DNA from: JAAYEA01 sp012689325
Lineage (GTDB): Bacteria > Chloroflexota > Anaerolineae > JAAYEA01
Assembly (NCBI GenBank): GCA_036841525.1
Contig: DAITVZ010000001.1
Coordinates: 124,001 to 188,000 of the forward strand
Length of the DNA: 64,000 bases
Reading direction: 5' to 3'
The notes under the pieces were generated by a model. It did not search any database, had not been told where the DNA came from, and worked only from the letters and a program-made list of their open reading frames with translations. Positions 25,865 to 33,891 of the stretch are shown piece after piece; the stretch's first letter is position 1; every line of letters begins with the position of its first letter. The translations under genes were made by a program, and so were the position numbers.

Positions 25865-28105
25865 ATGTCCGAGCGCATTCAGCGCCTCTCTCGCCGGGCC
25901 GACGCCAGGCGCCAGCCCGTCGCCGACCTATCGCGCTACACGACCTATTACCTGGACGCCTACGTCGCTAACCTGGACGCCGCGCCGATCCTGCGCGAGG
26001 CGCGGGCGCGGGCCGCCACCTGGGCGCAGATGGCGCTCACCGTCGGCCCCGACGAGCGCATGGTGGGCGAGCTCTGCAACGATGCGCGCACCAGCGAGCT
26101 GGTCTATTTCTACTATGGCCGCGGGACCACCATCAGCCAGGCCAGGCTCGACGCGGCCCGCGCCGCCGGGGCCCTCACCCCCGAGGTGGAGGCCAAGCTG
26201 CAGGCGGTGCGCGAGCATTCGTACCTGGATTGGCCGCGCCACCTGGCCACCGAGGCCGAGCGCCTCGCCCAGGACTCGGGGGCGGCGCGCTCGCAGACCT
26301 GGGCCGGGCACCTGGTGCTGGATCACCCGCTGCTCTTGGAGCGCGGCTGGGCGGGCCTGGCCGCCTGGGTGGAGGAATGGGCGGCGCGCCACGGGGAAAG
26401 CGCCGATTTCTACGAGGCCCTGCGGGTGACCGTGCGGGCGGCGTCGACGCTGATGCGGCGCTACGCCGAGCTGTGCGACGCCGAGATCGCGCGCTGCGCC
26501 GACGAGGGCCGCCGCGGGGAGCTGGCCGAGATGGCGGCGCGCTGTGGGCATCTGAGCCACGGCCCGGCGCGCGATTTCCGCGACGCCGTCCAGCAGGTCT
26601 GGTTCCTGCACACCCTCTCCGGCGCGGACTCGGTGGGGCGCTTTGACCAGTACCTCGGCGGCCATTACGAGCGGGACGTGGCCGCGGGCCGCCTGACCCG
26701 CGAGGAGGCTTTCGAGTGGGTGGCCGAGTTCTGGTGCAAGGTGGCGCAGAACGGCGCCATCCAGAACCTCACCATCGGCGGGCAGCGGCCTGAGGGCGGC
26801 GACGCGGCCAACGAGGTCACTTACCTGGCGCTGGAGGCCACGCGCCTGCTCAAGCGCCCCCACCCGAACCTCTGCTTGCGGCTGCACCCGGGCAGCCCGG
26901 CGCGGCTGTGGGACGAGGCGCTGCGCACCATCGCCACGGGCACGGGCACGCCGGCGCTCTATAACGACGAGCCGGCCATCGCGGGGCTGCTGCACCTGGG
27001 CATCCCGCTGGACGAGGCGCGGGACTATTGCCCCGCCGGGTGCAGCCAGACGGTGATCCCGGGCCGCGCGCATTTCATGAACGACGCGGGGGTCTATAAC
27101 GCCGCCAAGGTGCTGGAGCTGGCGCTGCACGACGGCCATGACACGCGCTTGCAGGCGCAGGTGGGGCCGCATACGGGCACGGCGGAGCAGTTGGGCAGCT
27201 ATGAGGCGCTGGAGGAGGCCGTCTACCGCCAGCTCGCCTACTTTGCTGCGATGGAAGCGGCGGTCAACAACGTCAACTATCGCCACTTTGCCGCCACCGA
27301 GGGGTATGCCCTGCGCGCCCTCTTTACGCGCGACTGCGTGGAGCGGGGGCGGGGCATCTGGCATGGCGGCGCGCGCTACAACGGCATCCAGCTCGAGATT
27401 CCTGGCCTGACCAACCTGGCGGATAGCCTGGCCGCCGCTCGCGAGGTGGTCTATGAGCAACACCGAGCCACTCTCCCCGAGCTGGTGGCGGCGCTGGACC
27501 GCAACTGGGAGGGGGCCGAGGTGCTGCGGCAGGCGGTGCGCCAGGCACCCAAGTTTGGCAACAACGACCCGCGGGTGGACGAGATTCGCGCGCGGTTCAG
27601 CGATTTCCTCTACCGCGAGCTGCAAAAGCAGCCTGCCGAGGGCGGCGGCGTCTTTATCCCCGGCGAGGTGATCTTTGTCTATCACGAGGGGGACGGGCAC
27701 CGCACCGGCGCCACGCCGGACGGGCGGCTGGCCTATACCGTGCTGGCGGACTCGGCGGGGGCGGCGCAGGGGCGCGACACCCACGGTCCCACGGCGCTGA
27801 TGGCCTCGGCGGCCACGCTGCCCCATCGTCTGGGGACGACCTCCATCGTGCTGAACGTCAAGTTCGCCCCGCGGCTGTTCGTCGAGGAACGGGAGCGGAT
27901 GGCGGCGCTGTTCAAGGGGTATTTCGAGATGGGCGGGTTGCAGTTGCAGGTGAACGTGGTGGACCGCGAGACGCTGCTGCGGGCGCAGCAAGACCCCGCC
28001 GCCTATGCCGACCTGGTGGTGCGCGTGGGCGGCTTTAGCGCCTACTTTTGCACCCTGAGCCGCGAGCTGCAGGACGACATCATCTCGCGCACGGCGCAGT
28101 CCTGA
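25865..28105 (+). CDS. Glycyl radical enzyme of the pyruvate formate-lyase superfamily
   Basis: A 746-residue glycyl radical enzyme, a class of O2-sensitive radical lyases and dehydratases. The C-terminal radical motif is R-V-G-G-F-S-A (radical residue Gly723). The thiyl cysteine loop reads P-A-G-C-S-Q-T (Cys393); most dehydratase and lyase members (glycerol dehydratase, choline TMA-lyase, hydroxyproline dehydratase) have G-C-x-E there, so the general-base Glu is a Gln. The second half also carries the usual K-F-G-N-N-D segment. ATG 25865 follows GGAGG. No radical-SAM activase gene is in the window. Function cannot be named from sequence. Confidence 0.9.
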   Translation: MSERIQRLSRRADARRQPVADLSRYTTYYLDAYVANLDAAPILREARARAATWAQMALTVGPDERMVGELCNDARTSELVYFYYGRGTTISQARLDAARAAGALTPEVEAKLQAVREHSYLDWPRHLATEAERLAQDSGAARSQTWAGHLVLDHPLLLERGWAGLAAWVEEWAARHGESADFYEALRVTVRAASTLMRRYAELCDAEIARCADEGRRGELAEMAARCGHLSHGPARDFRDAVQQVWFLHTLSGADSVGRFDQYLGGHYERDVAAGRLTREEAFEWVAEFWCKVAQNGAIQNLTIGGQRPEGGDAANEVTYLALEATRLLKRPHPNLCLRLHPGSPARLWDEALRTIATGTGTPALYNDEPAIAGLLHLGIPLDEARDYCPAGCSQTVIPGRAHFMNDAGVYNAAKVLELALHDGHDTRLQAQVGPHTGTAEQLGSYEALEEAVYRQLAYFAAMEAAVNNVNYRHFAATEGYALRALFTRDCVERGRGIWHGGARYNGIQLEIPGLTNLADSLAAAREVVYEQHRATLPELVAALDRNWEGAEVLRQAVRQAPKFGNNDPRVDEIRARFSDFLYRELQKQPAEGGGVFIPGEVIFVYHEGDGHRTGATPDGRLAYTVLADSAGAAQGRDTHGPTALMASAATLPHRLGTTSIVLNVKFAPRLFVEERERMAALFKGYFEMGGLQLQVNVVDRETLLRAQQDPAAYADLVVRVGGFSAYFCTLSRELQDDIISRTAQS

Positions 28106-28112
28106 GGCGCAG

Positions 28113-29069
28113 CTACTCCAGCCGGGCTGCTAGGTCAGGGGCAAAGGCCGCCAGGTCCTCGCGCAGGCGCAGCGCGGCCAGGTCCTTGCCCTTGGCCTCC
28201 AGCATCACGTCGAAATCTCGCGCGCCCTGGGCCAGCCGGGCGAAATCGATGAACTCGAAAGGGTTGATGAAATCCGAGTGGTTGCGCCAGAGGGCGGCTC
28301 GCGCGCGAGCGACGCTCTGTCCCTCCGCGTCGGGCTCCTCGGTCACCTTGAACTCGGTGCGCGGCGAGCTGTAGTGCACCTTGGGCCGCTGGCCCGACGG
28401 CCAGGTGGCCAGCGCCAGCCGCAGCGCCTCGCCCAGCGCCAGACCCTCCGGGTTGTTGAGCAAAAAGTGCAGGCGATCCAACACCACCCGGATGTCGGTG
28501 CGCCGGTGGACCTCCAGGATGTCGGCCAGGCTGTAGCGTTCCTCGTCGTTTTCCAGCACGAGCCGCCGCCGCGCCGCCTCCGGCAGGGCCTCGTAGCGCG
28601 CCGCAAAGCGGTCGAGGCTGGCGGCACGGTCGCCATAGAGCCCGCCGACGTGGATCACGATGACGGCGTCGTCGTCCAGCCCCATGGCATCCAGGATCGC
28701 CGCCAGTATCTCCACGGCGCGGAGGCTGCGCTGCGTCACCTCGGCGTCCAGGGCGTTGAGCGTGGTGTACGGGTGGGCGTGGAAGGAGAGGCGGATGCCG
28801 AGGCGCCTGGCCAGCGCGCCGGTATGCTGTAGCTCCGCAGCGCTCTCTTCCACCTGGCGATGGAACGCGGGCAGGTCGGGGTGGGTGGCGTAGGGGGCCA
28901 GGTCGGATTGCAGGCGGTACATCCGCAAGCCCGCGCTGTCCAGATAGGCGAGGATGTCGCGCACGTAGGCCAGGCTGACGGTGAGGTGCGGGCTATTCTG
29001 CCACCGCCGCGAGTCGTGCGATTTCAGTTGTGGTCGTCCCAGGACCTGTACCGCAAAGCCCAAGCGCAT
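28113..29069 (-). CDS. uvsE: UV damage endonuclease UvsE (UVDE family)
   Basis: A 318-residue UVDE-family TIM barrel, which nicks DNA 5' to UV photoproducts. The family start M-R-L-G-F-A-V-Q-V-L-G, the R-L-Q-S-D-L-A-P-Y-A-T-H-P segment, the V-I-H-V-G-G-L-Y-G-D strand and the L-V-L-E-N-D-E motif are visible; His and Glu ligands lie where the three-metal site is expected. The D-R-L-H segment stands where many homologues have D-x-H-H. It is convergent with the glycyl radical enzyme with only seven bases between stops, so it is not part of that unit. Confidence 0.82.
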   Translation of the reverse strand: MRLGFAVQVLGRPQLKSHDSRRWQNSPHLTVSLAYVRDILAYLDSAGLRMYRLQSDLAPYATHPDLPAFHRQVEESAAELQHTGALARRLGIRLSFHAHPYTTLNALDAEVTQRSLRAVEILAAILDAMGLDDDAVIVIHVGGLYGDRAASLDRFAARYEALPEAARRRLVLENDEERYSLADILEVHRRTDIRVVLDRLHFLLNNPEGLALGEALRLALATWPSGQRPKVHYSSPRTEFKVTEEPDAEGQSVARARAALWRNHSDFINPFEFIDFARLAQGARDFDVMLEAKGKDLAALRLREDLAAFAPDLAARLE

Positions 29070-29095
29070 GGAGCTCTCCCCTGAGCATAGACTTG

Positions 29096-29169
29096 TGTCA
29101 TGCCGAGGTCCTCCGAGGCATCTAGCTCTGCCAGCAAGAAAAGACCCCTCGGTGGACCTCGGGGTGACA
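29096..29169. repeat. REP-like imperfect inverted repeat, 28-bp arms
   Basis: Arms at 29096-29123 and 29142-29169 match as inverted copies with five mismatches of 28, around a CTCGG/CCGAG core. The outer ends are TGTCA/TGACA. It occupies the 231-bp gap between uvsE and the kinase gene; the rest of that gap shows nothing else. Confidence 0.65.
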
Positions 29170-29300
29170 TGGGTTGCATATTCCCATTCGAAATGGCGAG
29201 CCTTGGCTCATAGCCAGCTCTCTCGGATGAAATATGCAGTATCTGTGAGGCGCATTATAGGCGATGGGCGGCGGCGAGCAAAGCGTGAGGAGGGGCGGCG

Positions 29301-29915
29301 TTGGACCTGGACCTGGAAGGCAAAGCGCAGGAACTCGCGGAGGCCTGGCACGGGCCGCAGGGGGCGACGAGCTCGCAACCGGCGCTGCTGATGGTGAGCG
29401 GGCTCCCCGGCACTGGCAAGAGCTACCTGAGCCGCATCCTGGCGGAGCGGCTCCCCGCCGTGGTGGTCTCCTCCGACAATGTGCGCAAGTCCCTCTTTCC
29501 CGCCCCTGCCTATACCGCCGACGAGAGCGCCGTCACCCATCGCCTGTGCCGCATGGTGGTCGCCAAGCTGCTATCGCGCGGGGCCAATGTCATCTATGAC
29601 GCCACCAACCTGGTGGAGCGCCAACGCGAGGCGATCTACCATCTGGCGGACAAGGCGGAGGCGCGGCTGGTGCTGGTGCGGCTCACCGCGCCGGAGGAGG
29701 TGGTGCGCCAGCGGCTGGCGCAGCGCCAGGAATGTCGCGACGCCTGGGATCGCTCCGACGCGGGCTGGGAGGTCTATCAGGCGATGCGCCGGGGGGCCGC
29801 CGACGGAGGCCGGTTTCAGCGTAATGTGATCGTGGTGGATACGTCGCAGGACCTGGAGCCCGCGATCGCCAAGATCGTACGGGTGACGCGCCACAGCGGG
29901 GTGCGGCGCGTGTAG
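29301..29915 (+). CDS. P-loop kinase (AAA/zeta-like, YdjC-type ATP-binding)
   Basis: A 204-residue P-loop NTPase resembling small-molecule kinases of the AAA_33/zeta-toxin group. Walker A is S-G-L-P-G-T-G-K-S-Y (Lys40), a D-A-T-N motif follows I-Y (Walker B-like region), and the Arg-rich lid R-Q-R-L-A-Q-R lies near residue 135. Related proteins phosphorylate sugars, nucleosides or tRNA ends; no antitoxin gene adjoins it. The start is a TTG at 29301 with AGGAGGGG five bases upstream; the first internal ATG would cut into the strand before Walker A. Confidence 0.75.
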   Translation: MDLDLEGKAQELAEAWHGPQGATSSQPALLMVSGLPGTGKSYLSRILAERLPAVVVSSDNVRKSLFPAPAYTADESAVTHRLCRMVVAKLLSRGANVIYDATNLVERQREAIYHLADKAEARLVLVRLTAPEEVVRQRLAQRQECRDAWDRSDAGWEVYQAMRRGAADGGRFQRNVIVVDTSQDLEPAIAKIVRVTRHSGVRRV

Positions 29916-29923
29916 GGGGAGAT

Positions 29924-29956
29924 GGGTATGCAGGTTCTCCGGACTTGCGCATACCC
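29924..29956. repeat. Hairpin repeat GGGTATGC...GCATACCC
   Basis: GGGTATGC (29924-29931) is inverted at 29949-29956, with a partly self-complementary TCTCCGGACTTGC core. It begins nine bases after the kinase stop and may also help end its transcript. The following 30 to 90 bases before tsaC show nothing else. Confidence 0.55.
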
Positions 29957-30047
29957 GCTATGCGCCAGCCCGATCACAGGCTACGCCCATCCGCGAAGCG
30001 CCCCGTGCCGAGGTTTCCTCATCCGGATTCCCCCTCTGCAGCGCCCG

Positions 30048-30671
30048 TTAGTTCAGCGCGGCGAGGAGGTCCGCTTCGCTGAGGCCGCCCTGGCGGAGGA
30101 TGCGCGGCGGGTCGGCGGAAAGGTCCACGATGGTGGAGGGGACGCCGGTATAGACGCGCCCGCCGTCCAGGATGAGGTTTACCCGCCCCTCCAGGGCCGC
30201 GGCGGCCTCTGGGGCGGTCAAGGCCGGGACCTCGCCGGAGAGGTTGGCGCTGGTGGCGGCCACCGCCCCGCCAGCGGCGGCGATCAGCGCCAGGGCCACG
30301 GGGTGGTCGGGCATGCGCACGGCGACGGTGTCGCCGCCCGCGCAGAGGATGCTGGGCAGCTCGGGGGCGCGCGGCAACACGATGGTCAGCGCGCCTGGCC
30401 AGTAGCGCTCGGCCAGCCGCCAGGCGCTGGCCGGGATACGGCGGGCGACCTTGGCCAGATCCTCGGGGCAGGCGATGAGCACGGGGATCGCCTTGTCCAG
30501 GGGGCGCTCCTTGGCGCGGTAGAGCGCCGCGATGGCCTCCGGTTGCAGAGCGTGGGCGCCCACGCCATACACCGTGTCCGTGGGAAAGACGACCACTCCC
30601 CCGGCCAGCAGCGCCGCGGCCGCCTGTTCGATGGCCCCCGGCTGCCCCGCGTCGAGCCAGCTCGTCTTCAT
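30048..30671 (-). CDS. tsaC: L-threonylcarbamoyladenylate synthase (TsaC/Sua5/YrdC)
   Basis: A 207-residue YrdC-fold enzyme that makes threonylcarbamoyl-AMP, the first step of t6A tRNA modification. The family segments V-V-V-F-P-T-D-T-V-Y-G-V-G, K-x-R-P-x-x-K-type A-K-E-R-P-L-D-K-A-I-P and A-A-T-S-A-N-L-S-G are clear. It lacks the Sua5 C-terminal domain, so it is the short TsaC form. ATG 30671 overlaps the stop of the upstream Nudix gene by four bases, so the two are translationally coupled. Confidence 0.93.
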   Translation of the reverse strand: MKTSWLDAGQPGAIEQAAAALLAGGVVVFPTDTVYGVGAHALQPEAIAALYRAKERPLDKAIPVLIACPEDLAKVARRIPASAWRLAERYWPGALTIVLPRAPELPSILCAGGDTVAVRMPDHPVALALIAAAGGAVAATSANLSGEVPALTAPEAAAALEGRVNLILDGGRVYTGVPSTIVDLSADPPRILRQGGLSEADLLAALN

Positions 30672-31117
30672 GGGGCGACCTCTGCGTCGCCGGCGCTGAC
30701 CACCTGCGGGGTTCCCTGATCCGATACCAACTTGTCCAGGAGCTCCCGGTCGGTGGGGTAGGTCAGCCGCGCGAGGGCCTCCTTCAGCGGCACCCAGAGG
30801 ATGCGCGCGACCTCGTCATCGTGCAGGCCATTGCGTCCCACCGGCTCCATCTCGAACCAGAGCACCGTCTTTTTCACCATTTGTCCCCGGTCGCGGTACC
30901 AATAGGAGGTGGGGGGCAGCTCGCGGACGATGCGGCAGGCGTACCCAGTCTCTTCCTGCACCTCCCGCAGCGCGGCGTCCCATTCGTCCTCTCCCCGCTC
31001 GATGTGCCCCTTGGGAAAGGTCCACTTGGCGTCGCCGCCGGCAGGCTGGATCAGCAACACGTGGCCGTTGCGGAGCACCAAGCCGCCGGCGGAAAAGTCC
31101 AGTCTGATGTGCGCCAT
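30668..31117 (-). CDS. Nudix hydrolase
   Basis: A 149-residue Nudix protein. The Nudix box is complete (G-H-I-E-R-G-E-D...R-E-V-Q-E-E-T-G-Y), which binds the catalytic Mg2+. The run K-W-T-F-P-K-G-H upstream resembles the Ap4A/diadenosine or (d)NTP pyrophosphohydrolase branch, but the substrate cannot be fixed. The C-terminal 15 residues are unstructured. It is the first gene of a two-gene unit with tsaC and is divergent from the amidohydrolase. Confidence 0.9.
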   Translation of the reverse strand: MAHIRLDFSAGGLVLRNGHVLLIQPAGGDAKWTFPKGHIERGEDEWDAALREVQEETGYACRIVRELPPTSYWYRDRGQMVKKTVLWFEMEPVGRNGLHDDEVARILWVPLKEALARLTYPTDRELLDKLVSDQGTPQVVSAGDAEVAP

Positions 31118-31168
31118 CTCGTTCCTCGCTGCGTGATAGGGTGACGGATTGTACCACTTGCGGGCGCT

Positions 31169-31196
31169 TTGCGCAAACCCGGGTATGCCTTATAAT
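31169..31196 (+). promoter_or_regulatory. Promoter of the amidohydrolase-CYTH operon
   Basis: TTGCGC (31169-31174), 16-bp spacer, TATAAT (31191-31196). The leader to ATG 31238 is about 35 nt. Confidence 0.55.
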
Positions 31197-31237
31197 GGGC
31201 GGAAACAGCACATGGGGGCAGGGTGAAGGAGGGACGC

Positions 31238-33202
31238 ATGGACAAGGTGGATCGCTTGCTGCTGGGCGGCACGGTGGTCACCATGGACGCCAGCTATCAG
31301 GTCTTTGCCCCGGGAGCGGTGGCGATTCAGGGAAACCGGATCGTGGCTGTCGGCCCGCAAGAGGATGTCAAAGCCGCCTATGAAGCGGAGGAGGTCTGGG
31401 ATTGCCGCGATCAGGTGATCATCCCCGGCCTGGTGAACGCCCACACCCACATGCCCATGAGCCTGCTGCGCGGCCTGGCCGACGACCTGCGGCTGGATGT
31501 GTGGCTCTATGGCTACATCTTGCCGGTGGAGAAGCAGTTCGTCAACCCCGAGTTCTGCTACCTGGGCACGCTCCTCTCTTGCGCCGAGATGATCCGCTCC
31601 GGCATCACCTGCTACGCCGACATGTACTATTTCGAGGAAGAGATTGCCTGGGCCACCGTGGAGGCGGGGATGCGCGCCGTCTGCGGCGAGACGTTGGCCA
31701 AGTTCCCCACGCCCGACGTCCCCAGCTATGACGAGGGCTTGGCCTATTGCGCCGATCTGCTGGAGCATTGGCAGGGGCACGAGCTGATCGTCGCCGCCCC
31801 CGCGCCGCACTCGATCTATATGACCACCCCCGAGATCCTGCAGGCGGCGGCGCAGCTCGCCAAGGACTATGACGCGCCCCTGCTGATTCACGTCTCGGAG
31901 ACGCAAGACGAGGTCTCCAACTGGGTCAACCAGACCAACATGCCGCCGGTGCGCTGGCTAGAGTCCCAGGGCATCCTGGAGGCCAAGACCCTGGCGGCCC
32001 ACTGCGTGCACGTCAACCACGAAGAGATCCACATCCTCAAAAAGCACAACGTCGGCGTGGCCCATAACCCCACCAGCAACCTCAAGCTGGCCAGCGGTTT
32101 TGCCCCCGTGGTCGAGATGCTCGAGATGGGCCTGAAGGTGGGGTTGGGGACCGATGGCTGCGCCAGCAACAACAACCTGGACATGTGGGAAGAGATGCAC
32201 CTGGCGGCGCTGATGCACAAGGCCGTGGCCCATAGCCCCGTGGTGGTCACCGCCCGGGAGGCGCTGGCCATGGCCACCATCGACGGCGCCAAGGCGCTGC
32301 ACCTGGACCACCTCACCGGCTCCCTGGAGCCGGGCAAGCGCGCCGATATCGCCATCGTGGACACCAGCGGGTTGCACGCCTCGCCGCGCTTTGAGACCAC
32401 CGGCCTGAACATCTATTCGCGGTTGGTCTATGCCGCCAAGAGCTCCGACGTGCGCCATGTGCTGATCAACGGCCGCCCGGTCATGCGCGATCGCCAGCTC
32501 CTCACCCTGGACGAGGACTCGATCCTGACGCAGGTGGCGCAGGTCAGCAAGGAGGTGAACCGCTTCTTTATCAAGCGCGAGCAGAGTCTCCTGGAAAAGC
32601 TGGTGGCCATCGGCGGCCTGCAACAGGAAGAGACCTACGAGGTGCAGGTCAAGGCGCAGGTGGCGGACCGGGCCAGCTTTGAGGCGGGGCTCCGCCATCC
32701 CGACGTCTCTATCGTCAAGGAGACGGTGCGCGAGCAGTACGACACCTATTTCCTCTTTGCCGATCCGACCTGGGGGCTCTTGCGCTATCGCGAGGACTTG
32801 GTGATCGAGGGGGACAAGGCCGATGCGCCCCTGTACACCCTGACCATGACCGGGCCGAGCAAAGAGGCCGAATACGGCGACGCCATCGTGCTCTCGCGGG
32901 CGCGCTACACGGCCGACGCCGACCGCAGCCTGCGCTTCTACACCGAGTATTTCCAGCCCGTTTCCACGCGGCAGGTCGCCAAGAAGCGCTATCGCTACCG
33001 CATCCGCTACCGCGGCACGGACCTGGCGGTGAACCTGGACCAGATCACCCAGCCGGCGCGCGAGGGCTGGTACGCTGAAATCAAGAGCCGCACCTATTCG
33101 AACCGCGACGCGGTGCGCAAAGCGGCGCTCATCGGCGAGCTGCTGGCCATCTGCGGCGTCCAGCCGGAGAACCTGATCCGCAAGGACTATATCGACTTTT
33201 AG
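31238..33202 (+). CDS. Amidohydrolase fused to a CYTH (triphosphate tunnel) domain
   Basis: A 654-residue two-domain protein. Residues about 1-435 form a metal-dependent amidohydrolase of the cytosine/MTA-SAH deaminase group: H-T-H in N-A-H-T-H-M-P-M-S-L-L-R-G, later His in I-H-V-S-E-T, and Asp in G-T-D-G-C-A-S-N-N-N. Residues about 466-650 look like a CYTH triphosphate tunnel domain: an E-V-Q-V-K start (Glu468, Gln470, Lys472, where ExExK is usual), L-R-Y-R, a K-R-Y-R-Y-R-I-R basic strand and a late E-I-K-S. The start ATG 31238 follows AAGGAGGG. I know of no defined function for such a fusion. Confidence 0.85.
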   Translation: MDKVDRLLLGGTVVTMDASYQVFAPGAVAIQGNRIVAVGPQEDVKAAYEAEEVWDCRDQVIIPGLVNAHTHMPMSLLRGLADDLRLDVWLYGYILPVEKQFVNPEFCYLGTLLSCAEMIRSGITCYADMYYFEEEIAWATVEAGMRAVCGETLAKFPTPDVPSYDEGLAYCADLLEHWQGHELIVAAPAPHSIYMTTPEILQAAAQLAKDYDAPLLIHVSETQDEVSNWVNQTNMPPVRWLESQGILEAKTLAAHCVHVNHEEIHILKKHNVGVAHNPTSNLKLASGFAPVVEMLEMGLKVGLGTDGCASNNNLDMWEEMHLAALMHKAVAHSPVVVTAREALAMATIDGAKALHLDHLTGSLEPGKRADIAIVDTSGLHASPRFETTGLNIYSRLVYAAKSSDVRHVLINGRPVMRDRQLLTLDEDSILTQVAQVSKEVNRFFIKREQSLLEKLVAIGGLQQEETYEVQVKAQVADRASFEAGLRHPDVSIVKETVREQYDTYFLFADPTWGLLRYREDLVIEGDKADAPLYTLTMTGPSKEAEYGDAIVLSRARYTADADRSLRFYTEYFQPVSTRQVAKKRYRYRIRYRGTDLAVNLDQITQPAREGWYAEIKSRTYSNRDAVRKAALIGELLAICGVQPENLIRKDYIDF

Positions 33203-33215
33203 CCAGGAGGACCAG

Positions 33216-33884
33216 ATGCTCCCATTCCTTCCCATCCCGTTTCTGGTGATTGCCGTCGCGCTCACCATCCGCGGCGACCTGCGCAAGGAGCCCAAGCAGA
33301 TCTATATCTTTAAGCCGCTCGCCACCATGTTGGTGATGCTCATCTGCCTCCTGTCGCTGACCCGGCCCAACGCCGACCCGGGCTATACCTGGGCCATCTT
33401 GCTGGGGCTCTTTTTCTCCCTGGGTGGCGACGTGGCGCTCATGTTCATCAGCAGCAAGGCCTTCCTGGCGGGCGTGGCCTGCTTCCTGCTGGCCCAGGTA
33501 GTCTATGGCGTCACCTTTGCGACGCGGGGGGCGCTGGCGGGGTCGTGGCTGGGGACGGCTATCGTGATGCTGCTGCTCTTTGCAGCCTTGATGGCCTACC
33601 TCTATCCGCACCTGGGCAAGATGCGCCTGCCGGTGCTCGTCTATGCGGCGGTGATCTCGTTCATGGTGCTGGCGGCCGTGGGCACGCGGCGGAGCCCGCG
33701 CTTTGGCGCCACGCAGTCCTGGCTGGTGGCGGTCGGGGCCATCCTGTTCTACATCTCGGATGTCATCCTGGCGGTGAACAAGTTCGCGCATCCCTTCAAG
33801 TACGCCCGGCTGGCGAACCTGTCGGCGTACTATGCCGGGCAGTTGCTCATTGCCCTGTCCGCGTCGTACGCGCTAGGGGCTTGA
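33216..33884 (+). CDS. YhhN/TMEM86 family membrane protein (lysoplasmalogenase-like)
   Basis: A 222-residue protein with seven or eight hydrophobic helices, matching the YhhN family. TMEM86 members hydrolyse the vinyl-ether bond of lysoplasmalogens. The conserved acidic signals are present: L-G-D-type G-G-D-V-A-L-M in helix 3 and Y-I-S-D-V-I-L-A near the C-terminus. AGGAGG precedes ATG 33216. It follows the amidohydrolase by 13 bp, so probably one transcript. Bacterial members are mostly untested. Confidence 0.83.
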   Translation: MLPFLPIPFLVIAVALTIRGDLRKEPKQIYIFKPLATMLVMLICLLSLTRPNADPGYTWAILLGLFFSLGGDVALMFISSKAFLAGVACFLLAQVVYGVTFATRGALAGSWLGTAIVMLLLFAALMAYLYPHLGKMRLPVLVYAAVISFMVLAAVGTRRSPRFGATQSWLVAVGAILFYISDVILAVNKFAHPFKYARLANLSAYYAGQLLIALSASYALGA

Positions 33885-33891
33885 CGCGACG

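Noticed and set aside
29301..29915. The P-loop kinase as a zeta toxin
   Set aside because: No epsilon-type antitoxin gene is adjacent and the Walker and lid motifs are shared with many metabolic kinases.
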